Positions 44,547 through 52,598 of a stretch of DNA of 64,000 bases are shown here, in pieces. This stretch comes from GCA-2708415 sp964351905. Its GTDB lineage: Bacteria > Pseudomonadota > Alphaproteobacteria > Micavibrionales > Micavibrionaceae. Position numbers and translations under genes: made by a program. The DNA lies in contig CAYGPG010000005.1 in NCBI GenBank assembly GCA_964351905.1, forward strand, positions 23,213-87,212, in the 5' to 3' direction. Numbering within the stretch: position 1 is the stretch's first letter; each line of letters begins with the position of its first letter. The notes beneath the pieces are model-generated. The model had not been told where the DNA came from. It worked only from the letters and a program-made list of their open reading frames with translations, and made no database searches.

Positions 44547-47500
44547 TTAATTCACGGCAATTGAAAGGCCTGGGTCATCTTGCACATATAAATTGTAACC
44601 GCCAATCTCAAAATGGTGGTTACCGGCGCCATTTACGCCGTTATATGTGGCGCTAGCACCATTTCCATTTTCTTGTAGCGCTGCCAATATTCCAGCGGCA
44701 TCGTCACTTTGATTAGCTGCTGAATTGATAATCAAACTACCATTTGTTGCAGCTGTTCCATTTGTTGAACCTAACTCAATTGTTAAAGACCCATTGTCGC
44801 TAGTTTTTAGCATGTTAAAGATATTTTCAGCAGTTAGCTGAATTATCGAACTGTTTTGACTGAAATGAATTTGTTCAATCTGGCTTATCTGCTCAAAATT
44901 AACATTTTCAAAATTTAGCAGGGTTCCACCACCGTATCGAATTGTATCAAAGTTTCCTGCACCACCATCAATGTTTTTAAAACTATTATTGTTCAGTGAA
45001 AAATCGTTTCTTCCTGCCCCACCCTTCATAGACAGGCCAGTATTATTGTTGTCCATGAAATGCACATCTCCTGCAAGAGATTGGTCATTTGCAGTGGCAC
45101 CTATAACGCCAACATTTCCTGCTCCGTCATTGGCAGAACCATCTGTTACAACGCCACCAGAATTTTTGCCATTTACGATGAATTGCTCTCCGCCACTGAT
45201 ACCTAATTGAATATCGTCAAAACCATCACCTGTGACATCGTCAAGAGCAGTAATTTCATATTCCCCATTTCCAGCAGCGCCAACATGGCGAAGCTTAAGG
45301 GCATTATCAGGATTCTCAAGGAAATCCATATCTAAGGTTCCTGATAGGGCGTTACTTCCAAAAATAATGTACGTGTTGACATCGCTCCCCATTTCCAATG
45401 AAACGGCTATATCATCATAGCCGTCACCATTGATGTCGCCAACGGCACCGCCTGCGACAATTTCATGCGGCGTTGAAATTGTGGTTAGTGTAGAAGTATT
45501 TGTAGGTATAGCGCCATCAACGCCTCTTAAAATGTAAGCTTCATAATGACCATTAGATTGATTGACTGCATTTGCACCGATTATAACATCACTTAGTCCA
45601 TCTCCATCAACATCGCCTAAGCCATCTATAAATCCGCCTAGCTCCAACATATTTTCATGGCCAGCTATTGTTAAAAATGGTCCTGCACCCAACCTAATTC
45701 TTACTTCGCCTCGATCTGTTCCACCGTTGTCACTCCCTGGAGTACTGAAAGCATAATCTGATTTACCGTCACCATCAAAATCACCTATACCAGCCACTGC
45801 ATAACCTAATTGATCATTTCCTGATCCGGCTCCTAAGCTCACTGGCGTAAGTGAACCACTACCTCCCTCTACGATAAAGGCTTGTCCACCGCCTGTAAAA
45901 TTACCGGGGGCAGCAAAGACAAAGTCTGCGTAACCATCGTTGTTGATATCACCAATACCATCGGCTGAATTTATATTCGACCCAAAATTAGCTGTAAAAT
46001 CTGCTAGTGGTGCTCCTGGAAGGTTTGATCCATCTCTAATTAAAATTGAATCAGAGGGTCCAAAAAATCCTAAAACATCTTCAATGCCATCACCATTGAT
46101 GTCTCCAATTTTTTCAGGCCTGTCTTGAACATTACCAATGACATCATAAAATTTTCCGCCAGATGTATTAAGATTAACGGCAAAGTCTAATACAGTTGGA
46201 GCAACAAAATCTAAAAACCTTAAATTGCCATCACTATCTGTTACATTCACACGAAAACCTGAGCCTAATATTGTATTTATTGCCGTTCCGGTAAGGGCTC
46301 CTCGACCTGCTGTCGTTAGTTGTATTTCTGCATTTCTACCGTCTGTTTTAACAATCTCGAAATATGTATCAGAAGATATTTTTGTACCGTTTTCAAAATT
46401 AAAATCGGTTGGACCATCTTTCCCACCGACAGCAGATAATTTGGCAATAAATTGACCATCTTTTGTATTTTCAAATAATCTTACGGGTCCTGTATTAACT
46501 TCAAGGTCTTTTTCAAAAACCTCAGGGTCTACAAGATCAAATCTTTTAAATAATTCGTTCAAGAAGCCACGAATAAAGCTTCTTATTTTTCTGATTTTAT
46601 CTAAGAAGTGATTTTTGTTATCTGTTATCTCGTTACTTACTAAATCAGGTTTTAAATCGATTGTAGGATCAATCAAATTTAGTTTACTCGTATCTTTTTC
46701 TGATGTTTCCTCTGCTTCTTTACTTTCTTTTTTTACTTCTTTTTCACCATCAAGAAGCTCTTTTTCTTCTTGTCTTTCTTCTCTTCTTTCTTGTTTGTTT
46801 TCTTTTCTCTGACGGATATTATCGTTGATAGAACTAAATAAACGCGGTAAAACATCGCCAACTGAGCCATAAGTGTCTTTTACTTCCTCGGCTTCTTTAA
46901 CAACATTATCTTTCATTCTGCTTCTAAAGCCACCAAGGCTTACTGATTCATATTGTTGAGAAAGTGTTGTTTCCATTAGTCCATTTTTAACAACAATGGC
47001 ACCTTCAAGAACTGTAATTTCACTTTCACCGCCAGGATAAATTTTACCTGCTATGATTGTTCCTCTAATGCCTATAGAGCCCACAGGCGTATCGATTTTC
47101 ACATCATCAGGATCGTCACGACCAATGAGCCCGCTTGTAAAGACAAAAACGCCTCTTAGTACGGAAAGATTTGTTGTTCCACTTTCTGTGCTTGGGTCAA
47201 ATTGATATTCATCTAGAGAAACACGCGCATTTTCGCTTACTGCTAAACTAGTTTCATCGATGAATACTATATTTACGGCTCCATCAGCATCTGTCTCGAT
47301 TGTGTCGCCTTGGTAAACTGGACTCCCAAGAGTAAGTGGTTCAGAAGTTCCGTCTGATCTTATAATGTTTGCATTGCCTATTAATTCTTCGACTGCTCCA
47401 ATTGGGCTTAAATCACTCATTGTTTCTGCATTTGCATATTGTGGGTCTGAGCTCAAAAAAGAATTGACTAAGTTTGCTGTTAGAATTGATCCATCTGGTC

Positions 47501-47729
47501 CTTCAATTAGGGGCGATGTTTCTGCAGAAAAATAATTTTCGATGACTAATTTATCCCCGCCAGAGATTTCTAAGACCAAATCTTGCCCCTCTCTTGTAAT
47601 CTCCGAGTCTGAAACAAATTTGCTATCTGGAGCACTTACGACGTCTGTAGAGAGAGCATCAAATTCTAATATTTCATGTTGTTTGCCACCTGTTTGACTT
47701 TCAAAGTCATTTTGCGAAATGCGTGCCAT
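44547..47729 (-). CDS. Large FecR/FG-GAP/RTX-like protein, probable type I secretion substrate
   Basis: A 1060-residue protein without a signal peptide. It has an N-terminal beta module at about 45-95 (GGDKLVIENYFS) and a FecR-like domain at about 135-265 (GDTIETDADGAVNIVF, then DTPVGSIGIRGT). A charged E/K/R-rich stretch covers 305-350. Six FG-GAP-type repeats follow, with calcium-binding loops such as DINGDGIED at about 542, 593, 650, 706, 764 and 831. Two RTX-like pieces (GGAGRNDF, GGAGNFDT) lie at about 903-928. The C-terminal region (about 945-1060) resembles type I secretion tails. The absence of a Sec signal and the neighbouring TolC/ABC/HlyD genes point to export by them. AGGGGAAAA precedes the ATG. 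Confidence 0.82.
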   Translation of the reverse strand: MARISQNDFESQTGGKQHEILEFDALSTDVVSAPDSKFVSDSEITREGQDLVLEISGGDKLVIENYFSAETSPLIEGPDGSILTANLVNSFLSSDPQYANAETMSDLSPIGAVEELIGNANIIRSDGTSEPLTLGSPVYQGDTIETDADGAVNIVFIDETSLAVSENARVSLDEYQFDPSTESGTTNLSVLRGVFVFTSGLIGRDDPDDVKIDTPVGSIGIRGTIIAGKIYPGGESEITVLEGAIVVKNGLMETTLSQQYESVSLGGFRSRMKDNVVKEAEEVKDTYGSVGDVLPRLFSSINDNIRQRKENKQERREERQEEKELLDGEKEVKKESKEAEETSEKDTSKLNLIDPTIDLKPDLVSNEITDNKNHFLDKIRKIRSFIRGFLNELFKRFDLVDPEVFEKDLEVNTGPVRLFENTKDGQFIAKLSAVGGKDGPTDFNFENGTKISSDTYFEIVKTDGRNAEIQLTTAGRGALTGTAINTILGSGFRVNVTDSDGNLRFLDFVAPTVLDFAVNLNTSGGKFYDVIGNVQDRPEKIGDINGDGIEDVLGFFGPSDSILIRDGSNLPGAPLADFTANFGSNINSADGIGDINNDGYADFVFAAPGNFTGGGQAFIVEGGSGSLTPVSLGAGSGNDQLGYAVAGIGDFDGDGKSDYAFSTPGSDNGGTDRGEVRIRLGAGPFLTIAGHENMLELGGFIDGLGDVDGDGLSDVIIGANAVNQSNGHYEAYILRGVDGAIPTNTSTLTTISTPHEIVAGGAVGDINGDGYDDIAVSLEMGSDVNTYIIFGSNALSGTLDMDFLENPDNALKLRHVGAAGNGEYEITALDDVTGDGFDDIQLGISGGEQFIVNGKNSGGVVTDGSANDGAGNVGVIGATANDQSLAGDVHFMDNNNTGLSMKGGAGRNDFSLNNNSFKNIDGGAGNFDTIRYGGGTLLNFENVNFEQISQIEQIHFSQNSSIIQLTAENIFNMLKTSDNGSLTIELGSTNGTAATNGSLIINSAANQSDDAAGILAALQENGNGASATYNGVNGAGNHHFEIGGYNLYVQDDPGLSIAVN

Positions 47730-47857
47730 AATTTTTCCCCTAAGATACTGTTTTTATTGTATTTATTATTCTAACCATACAGACACTGTTGTCGATTAAC
47801 TCCCCTATTATATAAGTGAAGTCTTAAAAGGTTCTAAATATTAGGAAAAATTTTATA

Positions 47858-49075
47858 TTATTTATTAGATTCTAAAGCGTTACGGAGATAATTTTCAATC
47901 TCTTCTTCTGGAATAGGTTTTGAATGCAGATAGCCTTGTATTTTATCGCAGTTTAATTCTTGAAGCAGGTCAGATTGTTCTTGTTTTTCAATGCCTTCTG
48001 CAATAATGGACATGTTCATATTATGCCCTAAGCTAATAATAGAAGAAACAAGGTTATAAGAAGATTTATCTTGTTCTAAATTTTGGATAAAGCTGCGGTC
48101 TATTTTTAAAATATCAATAGGATAGTGATACAAATAACTTAAAGAACTATACCCTGTACCAAAGTCGTCGATCGATATTTTTAAACCGCTATTTTGACAC
48201 TCTTTCAATACTTCCTGAGCATGATGAGGTTCATCCATCAATAGACGCTCAGTCATTTCAATATGAAATTGTTCTGGTATTAAGTCATGGATGATGACCT
48301 CGTTCATCACAAAGTTTTTAAAATTTGGTGTTAAAAAGTCTTTAGCAGTAAAATTTACGCTTATAAAAAAAGGTTCACTATTAGGAAAAGTATCGCAAAT
48401 ACGTTGCAAAAATCGACAACTTTCTTTTGTAATCCACCTTGTTAGATCTGTTATCAGGCCGCTATTTTCAGCAATTTCAATAAATTGATCTGGATAAATC
48501 AACCCTTTTTCTGGGTGTTGCCAACGTACGAGCGATTCAAATCCAACAACAATATTCTTTTTTAAATCTAGTATTGGTTGGTAATGAAGAATAAAATTTT
48601 TATTTTCTATGGAAGTTTTTATTTCATCTATTAATTTTAGTTCATCAACAGCATTTGTTTTGTGTACTAAATCTTTTTCTAGATTCTCTGGTGCAGGTTG
48701 ATGATTGGGGCTTTTTAAAATATGCGACCTGGCAATCATATCTCTATAGCGTGCCATAATAACTTGCATGATCATTTTTACAACGGGATCAGTTGTATCT
48801 AAACGCTCCTCAAAATCACTACGAGAGATTTGTAATAGTTTACAGTCTTCAATAGCTTTAATGGTCGCAGTTCGTGGTTTATTATCTACAAGCGCCATTT
48901 CACCAATAACATTTCCAGCACCACGTGTTCCAACAGACTGGATTAGGCCATTATTCTTTTCAATAAGGATTTCAACTGATCCAGATTCTATAATAAAGGC
49001 AAAATGACCTTCTTCTCCTTGTTGGATGATCGTTTCACCAGCTGTATAGTTTTTTTGATGATTATCTTTTGTCAC
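47858..49075 (-). CDS. Cyclic nucleotide-binding domain fused to an EAL c-di-GMP phosphodiesterase
   Basis: A 405-residue cytosolic protein. Residues 1-110 form a cNMP-binding domain with an intact phosphate-binding cassette (GEMALVDNKPRTAT, E59 and R68). Residues 150-400 form an EAL domain. Its signature reads ESLVR (E180), and the catalytic set N241, E273, D303-D304, K324, E360 and Q380 is complete, so hydrolysis of c-di-GMP is expected. The loop DDFGTGYSSL is intact. The gene lies 128 bp upstream of the FecR/FG-GAP gene on the same strand. It probably converts a cAMP signal into lower c-di-GMP. Confidence 0.93.
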   Translation of the reverse strand: MTKDNHQKNYTAGETIIQQGEEGHFAFIIESGSVEILIEKNNGLIQSVGTRGAGNVIGEMALVDNKPRTATIKAIEDCKLLQISRSDFEERLDTTDPVVKMIMQVIMARYRDMIARSHILKSPNHQPAPENLEKDLVHKTNAVDELKLIDEIKTSIENKNFILHYQPILDLKKNIVVGFESLVRWQHPEKGLIYPDQFIEIAENSGLITDLTRWITKESCRFLQRICDTFPNSEPFFISVNFTAKDFLTPNFKNFVMNEVIIHDLIPEQFHIEMTERLLMDEPHHAQEVLKECQNSGLKISIDDFGTGYSSLSYLYHYPIDILKIDRSFIQNLEQDKSSYNLVSSIISLGHNMNMSIIAEGIEKQEQSDLLQELNCDKIQGYLHSKPIPEEEIENYLRNALESNK

Positions 49076-49235
49076 TAAAACCTCTTTTTAAATAATGATT
49101 CTATCTCTGAAACAGATAATTTACATTAAAAAAGACTATTCGCGACTTGTTATAATTTATATTTAAAGTTGCCTCTTGGAAATTTTTATTAATAAAGGCA
49201 TAATTATCTTATAAATTTTTCTTGGGCTTCTGTTT

Positions 49236-49631
49236 ATGACTCCGCTTAGTATTCTTCTTTTATATATATTATTTCGTGTAAAACACTTTGCTTGTGACTT
49301 TATGTTGCAATCAGACTGGATGGCTCTGACAAAAGGTAAGCCTGGGTCAGAAGGATATAAGGCGTTATTTTCTCATGCAGCTATTCATGCATCGGGAACG
49401 TTAGTTTTAGTTTTTATATTTGCCCCCGCCCTATGGTGGTTGGCAATTGTTGATTTTGTTATTCACAGTGTAGTTGATCGATTAAAAGGTATTATTACAC
49501 TTAAAAAAGGCTGGAATACCAAAGATACTCTATTTTGGTGGGCATTTGGTGCAGATCAAGAACTGCATAATTTTACACATATAGCGTATATTGTTGTGAT
49601 ATTTATCTATCAGGGAGGCAGTTTTCTATAG
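49236..49631 (+). CDS. DUF3307 family membrane protein
   Basis: A 131-residue membrane protein matching DUF3307. Motifs are KHFACDFMLQSDWM (about 15-28), HAAIHASGTL (about 47) and FVIHSVVDRLK (about 75). The histidine near the end is in DQELHNFTHIAYIV. The conserved histidines and aspartates within hydrophobic helices suggest metal or lipid contact, but the function is not known. It stands alone between the signalling locus and rpmJ. Confidence 0.82.
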   Translation: MTPLSILLLYILFRVKHFACDFMLQSDWMALTKGKPGSEGYKALFSHAAIHASGTLVLVFIFAPALWWLAIVDFVIHSVVDRLKGIITLKKGWNTKDTLFWWAFGADQELHNFTHIAYIVVIFIYQGGSFL

Positions 49632-49688
49632 AGAAAGTAGTATTTATGCGTATTTGTGCAGAAAAAATAGAAATTTACCGCTTAAGCC

Positions 49689-49716
49689 TTGACTTTCAAA
49701 AGACTAAAACTGTATT
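49689..49716 (+). promoter_or_regulatory. Candidate rpmJ promoter
   Basis: TTGACT (49689-49694), 16 bases, TGTATT (49711-49716). It is located 50 bp before the rpmJ start. Confidence 0.45.
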
Positions 49717-49766
49717 GTCCGACCATAATTTAAATATTTAATAATATATTTTGTAGGATACAGGCC

Positions 49767-49892
49767 ATGAAAGTTGTTAACTCATTGAAAACATTGAAGA
49801 AACGTGATCGTAACTGTCGCGTTATACGCCGCCGTGGCCGTGTTTACGTCATTAATAAAGTAAATAAACGTTTTAAAGCCCGTCAGGGATAG
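49767..49892 (+). CDS. rpmJ: 50S ribosomal protein L36
   Basis: A 41-residue basic protein identical in layout to alphaproteobacterial L36. It starts MKVVNSLKTLKKRDRN and continues to RRRGRVYVINK and RFKARQG. It is a structural protein of the large ribosomal subunit. This is the zinc-independent form, because the four zinc-binding positions of the C+ form are not kept (only one Cys, in NCRVIRR). It is a single-gene unit with its own promoter and terminator. AGGATACAGGCC precedes the ATG. Confidence 0.97.
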   Translation: MKVVNSLKTLKKRDRNCRVIRRRGRVYVINKVNKRFKARQG

Positions 49893-49917
49893 TTATTTTA
49901 CATTTAATTTATTAATA

Positions 49918-49940
49918 AGCCCGCCTTAAGCGGGTTTTTT
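49918..49940 (+). terminator. Rho-independent terminator after rpmJ
   Basis: CCCGC (49920-49924) pairs with GCGGG (49930-49934) around CTTAA and is followed by TTTTTT. Confidence 0.85.
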
Positions 49941-50044
49941 ATTGTTTATATCTATAATTCTACAAAACTATCTAATGCACCTATAAAATTTCTCTGATAT
50001 AAGTCTTTATCAATCTCGAATAATAACTTTTTAAGGTCTAGCTT

Positions 50045-51085
50045 ATGTTTTCAAAGCTTTTTGGCTTCATGTCAGCGGACATGGCAATTGATTTAGGAAC
50101 GGCGAACACGCTTGTATATGTGCGTGATAAAGGCATTGTCTTGAACGAGCCTTCTGTTGTCGCCATTTCTATGGTTGCAGGAAAAAAACAGGTTCTTGCT
50201 GTTGGAAATGAAGCTAAGCAAATGTTGGGTCGTACACCAGGTAACATTACGGCGACCCGCCCTTTACGAGACGGCGTTATTGCGGACTTTGAAGTGACCG
50301 AAGCGATGATTAAGCACTTCATCCGTAAAGTTCATAATCGCCGGTCCTTTGTTTCTCCAAAAATGATGATTTGTGTGCCTTCGGGATCAACAGCAGTAGA
50401 GCAGCGCGCTATTCAAGAATCAGCAGAAAGCGCTGGAGCTTCCCAAGTTGAGTTGATTGAAGAACCAATGGCCGCCGCTATTGGAGCAGGGTTACCAGTT
50501 ACAGAGCCATCAGGATCGATGGTTGTGGATATCGGTGGTGGAACCACGGAAGTTGCGGTTATTTCACTTGGTGGAATTGTTTATGCCCGCTCTGTTCGCG
50601 TTGGGGGAGATAAAATGGATGAGGCAATTATTGCTTATATTCGCCGTGTTCATAATCTTTTGATAGGTGAAAGTACTGCTGAGCGTATTAAAAAAGAGAT
50701 AGGGTCGGCTTGTGCACCGTCAGATGGGGAAGGACGCCAACTTCATATTAAAGGGCGTGATCTGATGAATGGTGTTCCTAAAGAAATCATTATCACTGAG
50801 CGTCAAATTGCTGAAAGCCTCGCTGAGCCTGTTGGTCAGATCATTGAAGGTGTGAAAGTTGCTTTGGAACATACGGCGCCAGAACTTGCTGCTGATATTG
50901 TTGACAAGGGGATTGTTTTAACTGGTGGTGGTGCTCTGCTCTCAAATTTAGATTTTGTTCTCAGGCATGCAACAGGCCTTCCTATTACAATTGCAGATGA
51001 TCCTTTATCGTGCGTTGTTTTAGGGACGGGGCATGCCCTTGAGGAAATGAAAACGTTACGCGGCGTATTGATTGGTTCTTACTAA
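50045..51085 (+). CDS. mreB: Rod-shape actin homologue MreB
   Basis: A 346-residue bacterial actin that organises lateral cell-wall synthesis. The nucleotide-binding blocks are MAIDLGTANTLVYV (about 14-27), VVDIGGGTTEVAVISLGG (about 159-176) and VLTGGGALLSNLD (about 287-299). LIEEPMAAAIGAGLPV lies near 136. Length and sequence are fully typical, so the cell is probably rod-shaped or curved. It is the first gene of the mreBCD-mrdA-rodA run; a hairpin with a T-run lies between it and mreC. Confidence 0.98.
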   Translation: MFSKLFGFMSADMAIDLGTANTLVYVRDKGIVLNEPSVVAISMVAGKKQVLAVGNEAKQMLGRTPGNITATRPLRDGVIADFEVTEAMIKHFIRKVHNRRSFVSPKMMICVPSGSTAVEQRAIQESAESAGASQVELIEEPMAAAIGAGLPVTEPSGSMVVDIGGGTTEVAVISLGGIVYARSVRVGGDKMDEAIIAYIRRVHNLLIGESTAERIKKEIGSACAPSDGEGRQLHIKGRDLMNGVPKEIIITERQIAESLAEPVGQIIEGVKVALEHTAPELAADIVDKGIVLTGGGALLSNLDFVLRHATGLPITIADDPLSCVVLGTGHALEEMKTLRGVLIGSY

Positions 51086-51095
51086 GAAACAACAT

Positions 51096-51135
51096 GGAAT
51101 AACAGGCATACATGCCTTGTAGTCGTTCCTTTTTT
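51096..51135 (+). terminator. Terminator- or attenuator-like hairpin between mreB and mreC
   Basis: The core ACAGGCAT/ATGCCTTGT (one bulge) is flanked by GGAA/TTCC and followed by TTTTTT. It may reduce transcription into mreC, leaving more MreB than MreC. Confidence 0.45.
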
Positions 51136-51178
51136 AGCTTATTTTTGTAAGATAAAATAATTAAACACATTATAGTTA

Positions 51179-52051
51179 ATGAAATCCCGTATTAAGCAAA
51201 AATCAATAGCAGGCGTTTCCCCCCATTTTGGGTTAGGGATACAGTCAAACACAATGCTTTTAATTTTGTTGGCGTCGCTTATTCTGCTTTTTAGTTTTGT
51301 GAAACCAGATTCAATTTCTGGATTGCGTGTCATTATAACAGATACTATTAGTCCTGTTGTTTCTCTTATTTCGACACCATTTAAAAATTTAGCAGATACA
51401 TTAGGGGATGTTTCAGGTATTGCTTCATTACGTGCCGAAAACTCACAATTGAAATCAGAAAATCTACGCTTAAAAGAATGGTATCAGACGGCTTTAATGC
51501 TTCAAGCTGAAAATCAATCTTTGCAAAGCTTGCTCAATTTAAAAACCAATCCTGCGCACAAATATATCACAGCAGAAATTTTATCCGATGCGGGCAGCGC
51601 GTTTGTTAAAACACTAATAATCAATGCTGGAAAAAATACTGGCGTGCGTAAAGATCAAGCAGTTCTTTCTGGTGATGGAATGATCGGAAGGGTGATTGAA
51701 GTTGGTATAAATTCTTCTCGTATTTTATTAATCACAGACATAAATTCCAGAATTCCTATTCTTGTTGAGGGTAGCCAACAAAAAGCTATTATGGCAGGTG
51801 ATAATACGGCACTTCCTGTCCTTAAGCATTTGTCGCGTGGTTCTAGTTTAACAGAGGGAGCGAGGGTTGTGACATCTGGTGATGGTGGTGTTTTTCCTAG
51901 AGGTTTCCCAATCGGTCGTATAGTACAATCTAAAAACGGTTTTTATAAAGTTAAACCTTTTGTGAACACAGATAAAATTACCTATGTACGTATTGTGGAC
52001 GCGCCCTCTAATGATAACCTAATTCGTGGTTCTCTATCTATAACGCCTTAA
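51179..52051 (+). CDS. mreC: Rod-shape protein MreC
   Basis: A 290-residue bitopic protein with one transmembrane helix at about 23-42. A coiled coil at about 78-115 (SLRAENSQLKSENLRLKEW, cited as a landmark) leads into the two beta domains typical of MreC. There, VLSGDGMIGRVIEVG and RIPILVEGS are visible. MreC links MreB/RodZ with PBP2-RodA in the elongasome. Its C terminus is slightly extended. It is 12 bp upstream of mreD. Confidence 0.94.
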   Translation: MKSRIKQKSIAGVSPHFGLGIQSNTMLLILLASLILLFSFVKPDSISGLRVIITDTISPVVSLISTPFKNLADTLGDVSGIASLRAENSQLKSENLRLKEWYQTALMLQAENQSLQSLLNLKTNPAHKYITAEILSDAGSAFVKTLIINAGKNTGVRKDQAVLSGDGMIGRVIEVGINSSRILLITDINSRIPILVEGSQQKAIMAGDNTALPVLKHLSRGSSLTEGARVVTSGDGGVFPRGFPIGRIVQSKNGFYKVKPFVNTDKITYVRIVDAPSNDNLIRGSLSITP

Positions 52052-52063
52052 GGTTTATTTATA

Positions 52064-52591
52064 ATGGATAAACTGGCTTTCAACTCAATCGCTTCTTATG
52101 CGCTAGCTTATGCAGTTATAATTTTTTTATTTTTATTAAGTTTTGCAAAGCTATATATCATCGATTCAGGAAGCATAAGACCTAATTTTATATTACCTAT
52201 CATTTATTTTTGGGCTCTTTATAGACCCACTTTAATACCTGCAGTTTTAATATTTGCATTAGGTTTGATTTATGATCTTTTCTTAGGTTTTCCAGCAGGG
52301 CTCAATTCTATTTTATACTTGCTTATATATTGGATTGTTAAAAACCAACGTTTATTCTTTTTAGGGCAAAGCTATGTTGTTATATGGATTGGTTTTTCTA
52401 TTGCAACTTTGATTTATTATTTAGCTCAATATGCCTTTTTCATACTGTTTCTTTTATCTTATGTGGAAATTATGCCTCAAATTCACAGCTTATTGATATG
52501 CATCATAATTTTTCCTTTATTGAGTTATATCTTCATTAAAATAAATAGTGTTCTGCCGATAATTCCTACGTCGTCCATTACAGTGAATTGA
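52064..52591 (+). CDS. mreD: Rod-shape membrane protein MreD
   Basis: A 175-residue protein with five hydrophobic segments, matching MreD in size. The block ALGLIYDLFLGFPAGLNSILYLLIY is the best-conserved part (cited as a landmark near residue 66-90). MreD completes the MreBCD complex. Sequence conservation in this family is low, and the assignment relies mostly on topology and position between mreC and mrdA. Confidence 0.88.
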   Translation: MDKLAFNSIASYALAYAVIIFLFLLSFAKLYIIDSGSIRPNFILPIIYFWALYRPTLIPAVLIFALGLIYDLFLGFPAGLNSILYLLIYWIVKNQRLFFLGQSYVVIWIGFSIATLIYYLAQYAFFILFLLSYVEIMPQIHSLLICIIIFPLLSYIFIKINSVLPIIPTSSITVN

Positions 52592-52598
52592 AATTTTA

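Noticed and set aside
46225..46812. Several plus-strand open frames opposite the FecR/FG-GAP gene
   Set aside because: They arise from the repetitive, biased codons of the large gene, with no ribosome sites or recognisable products.
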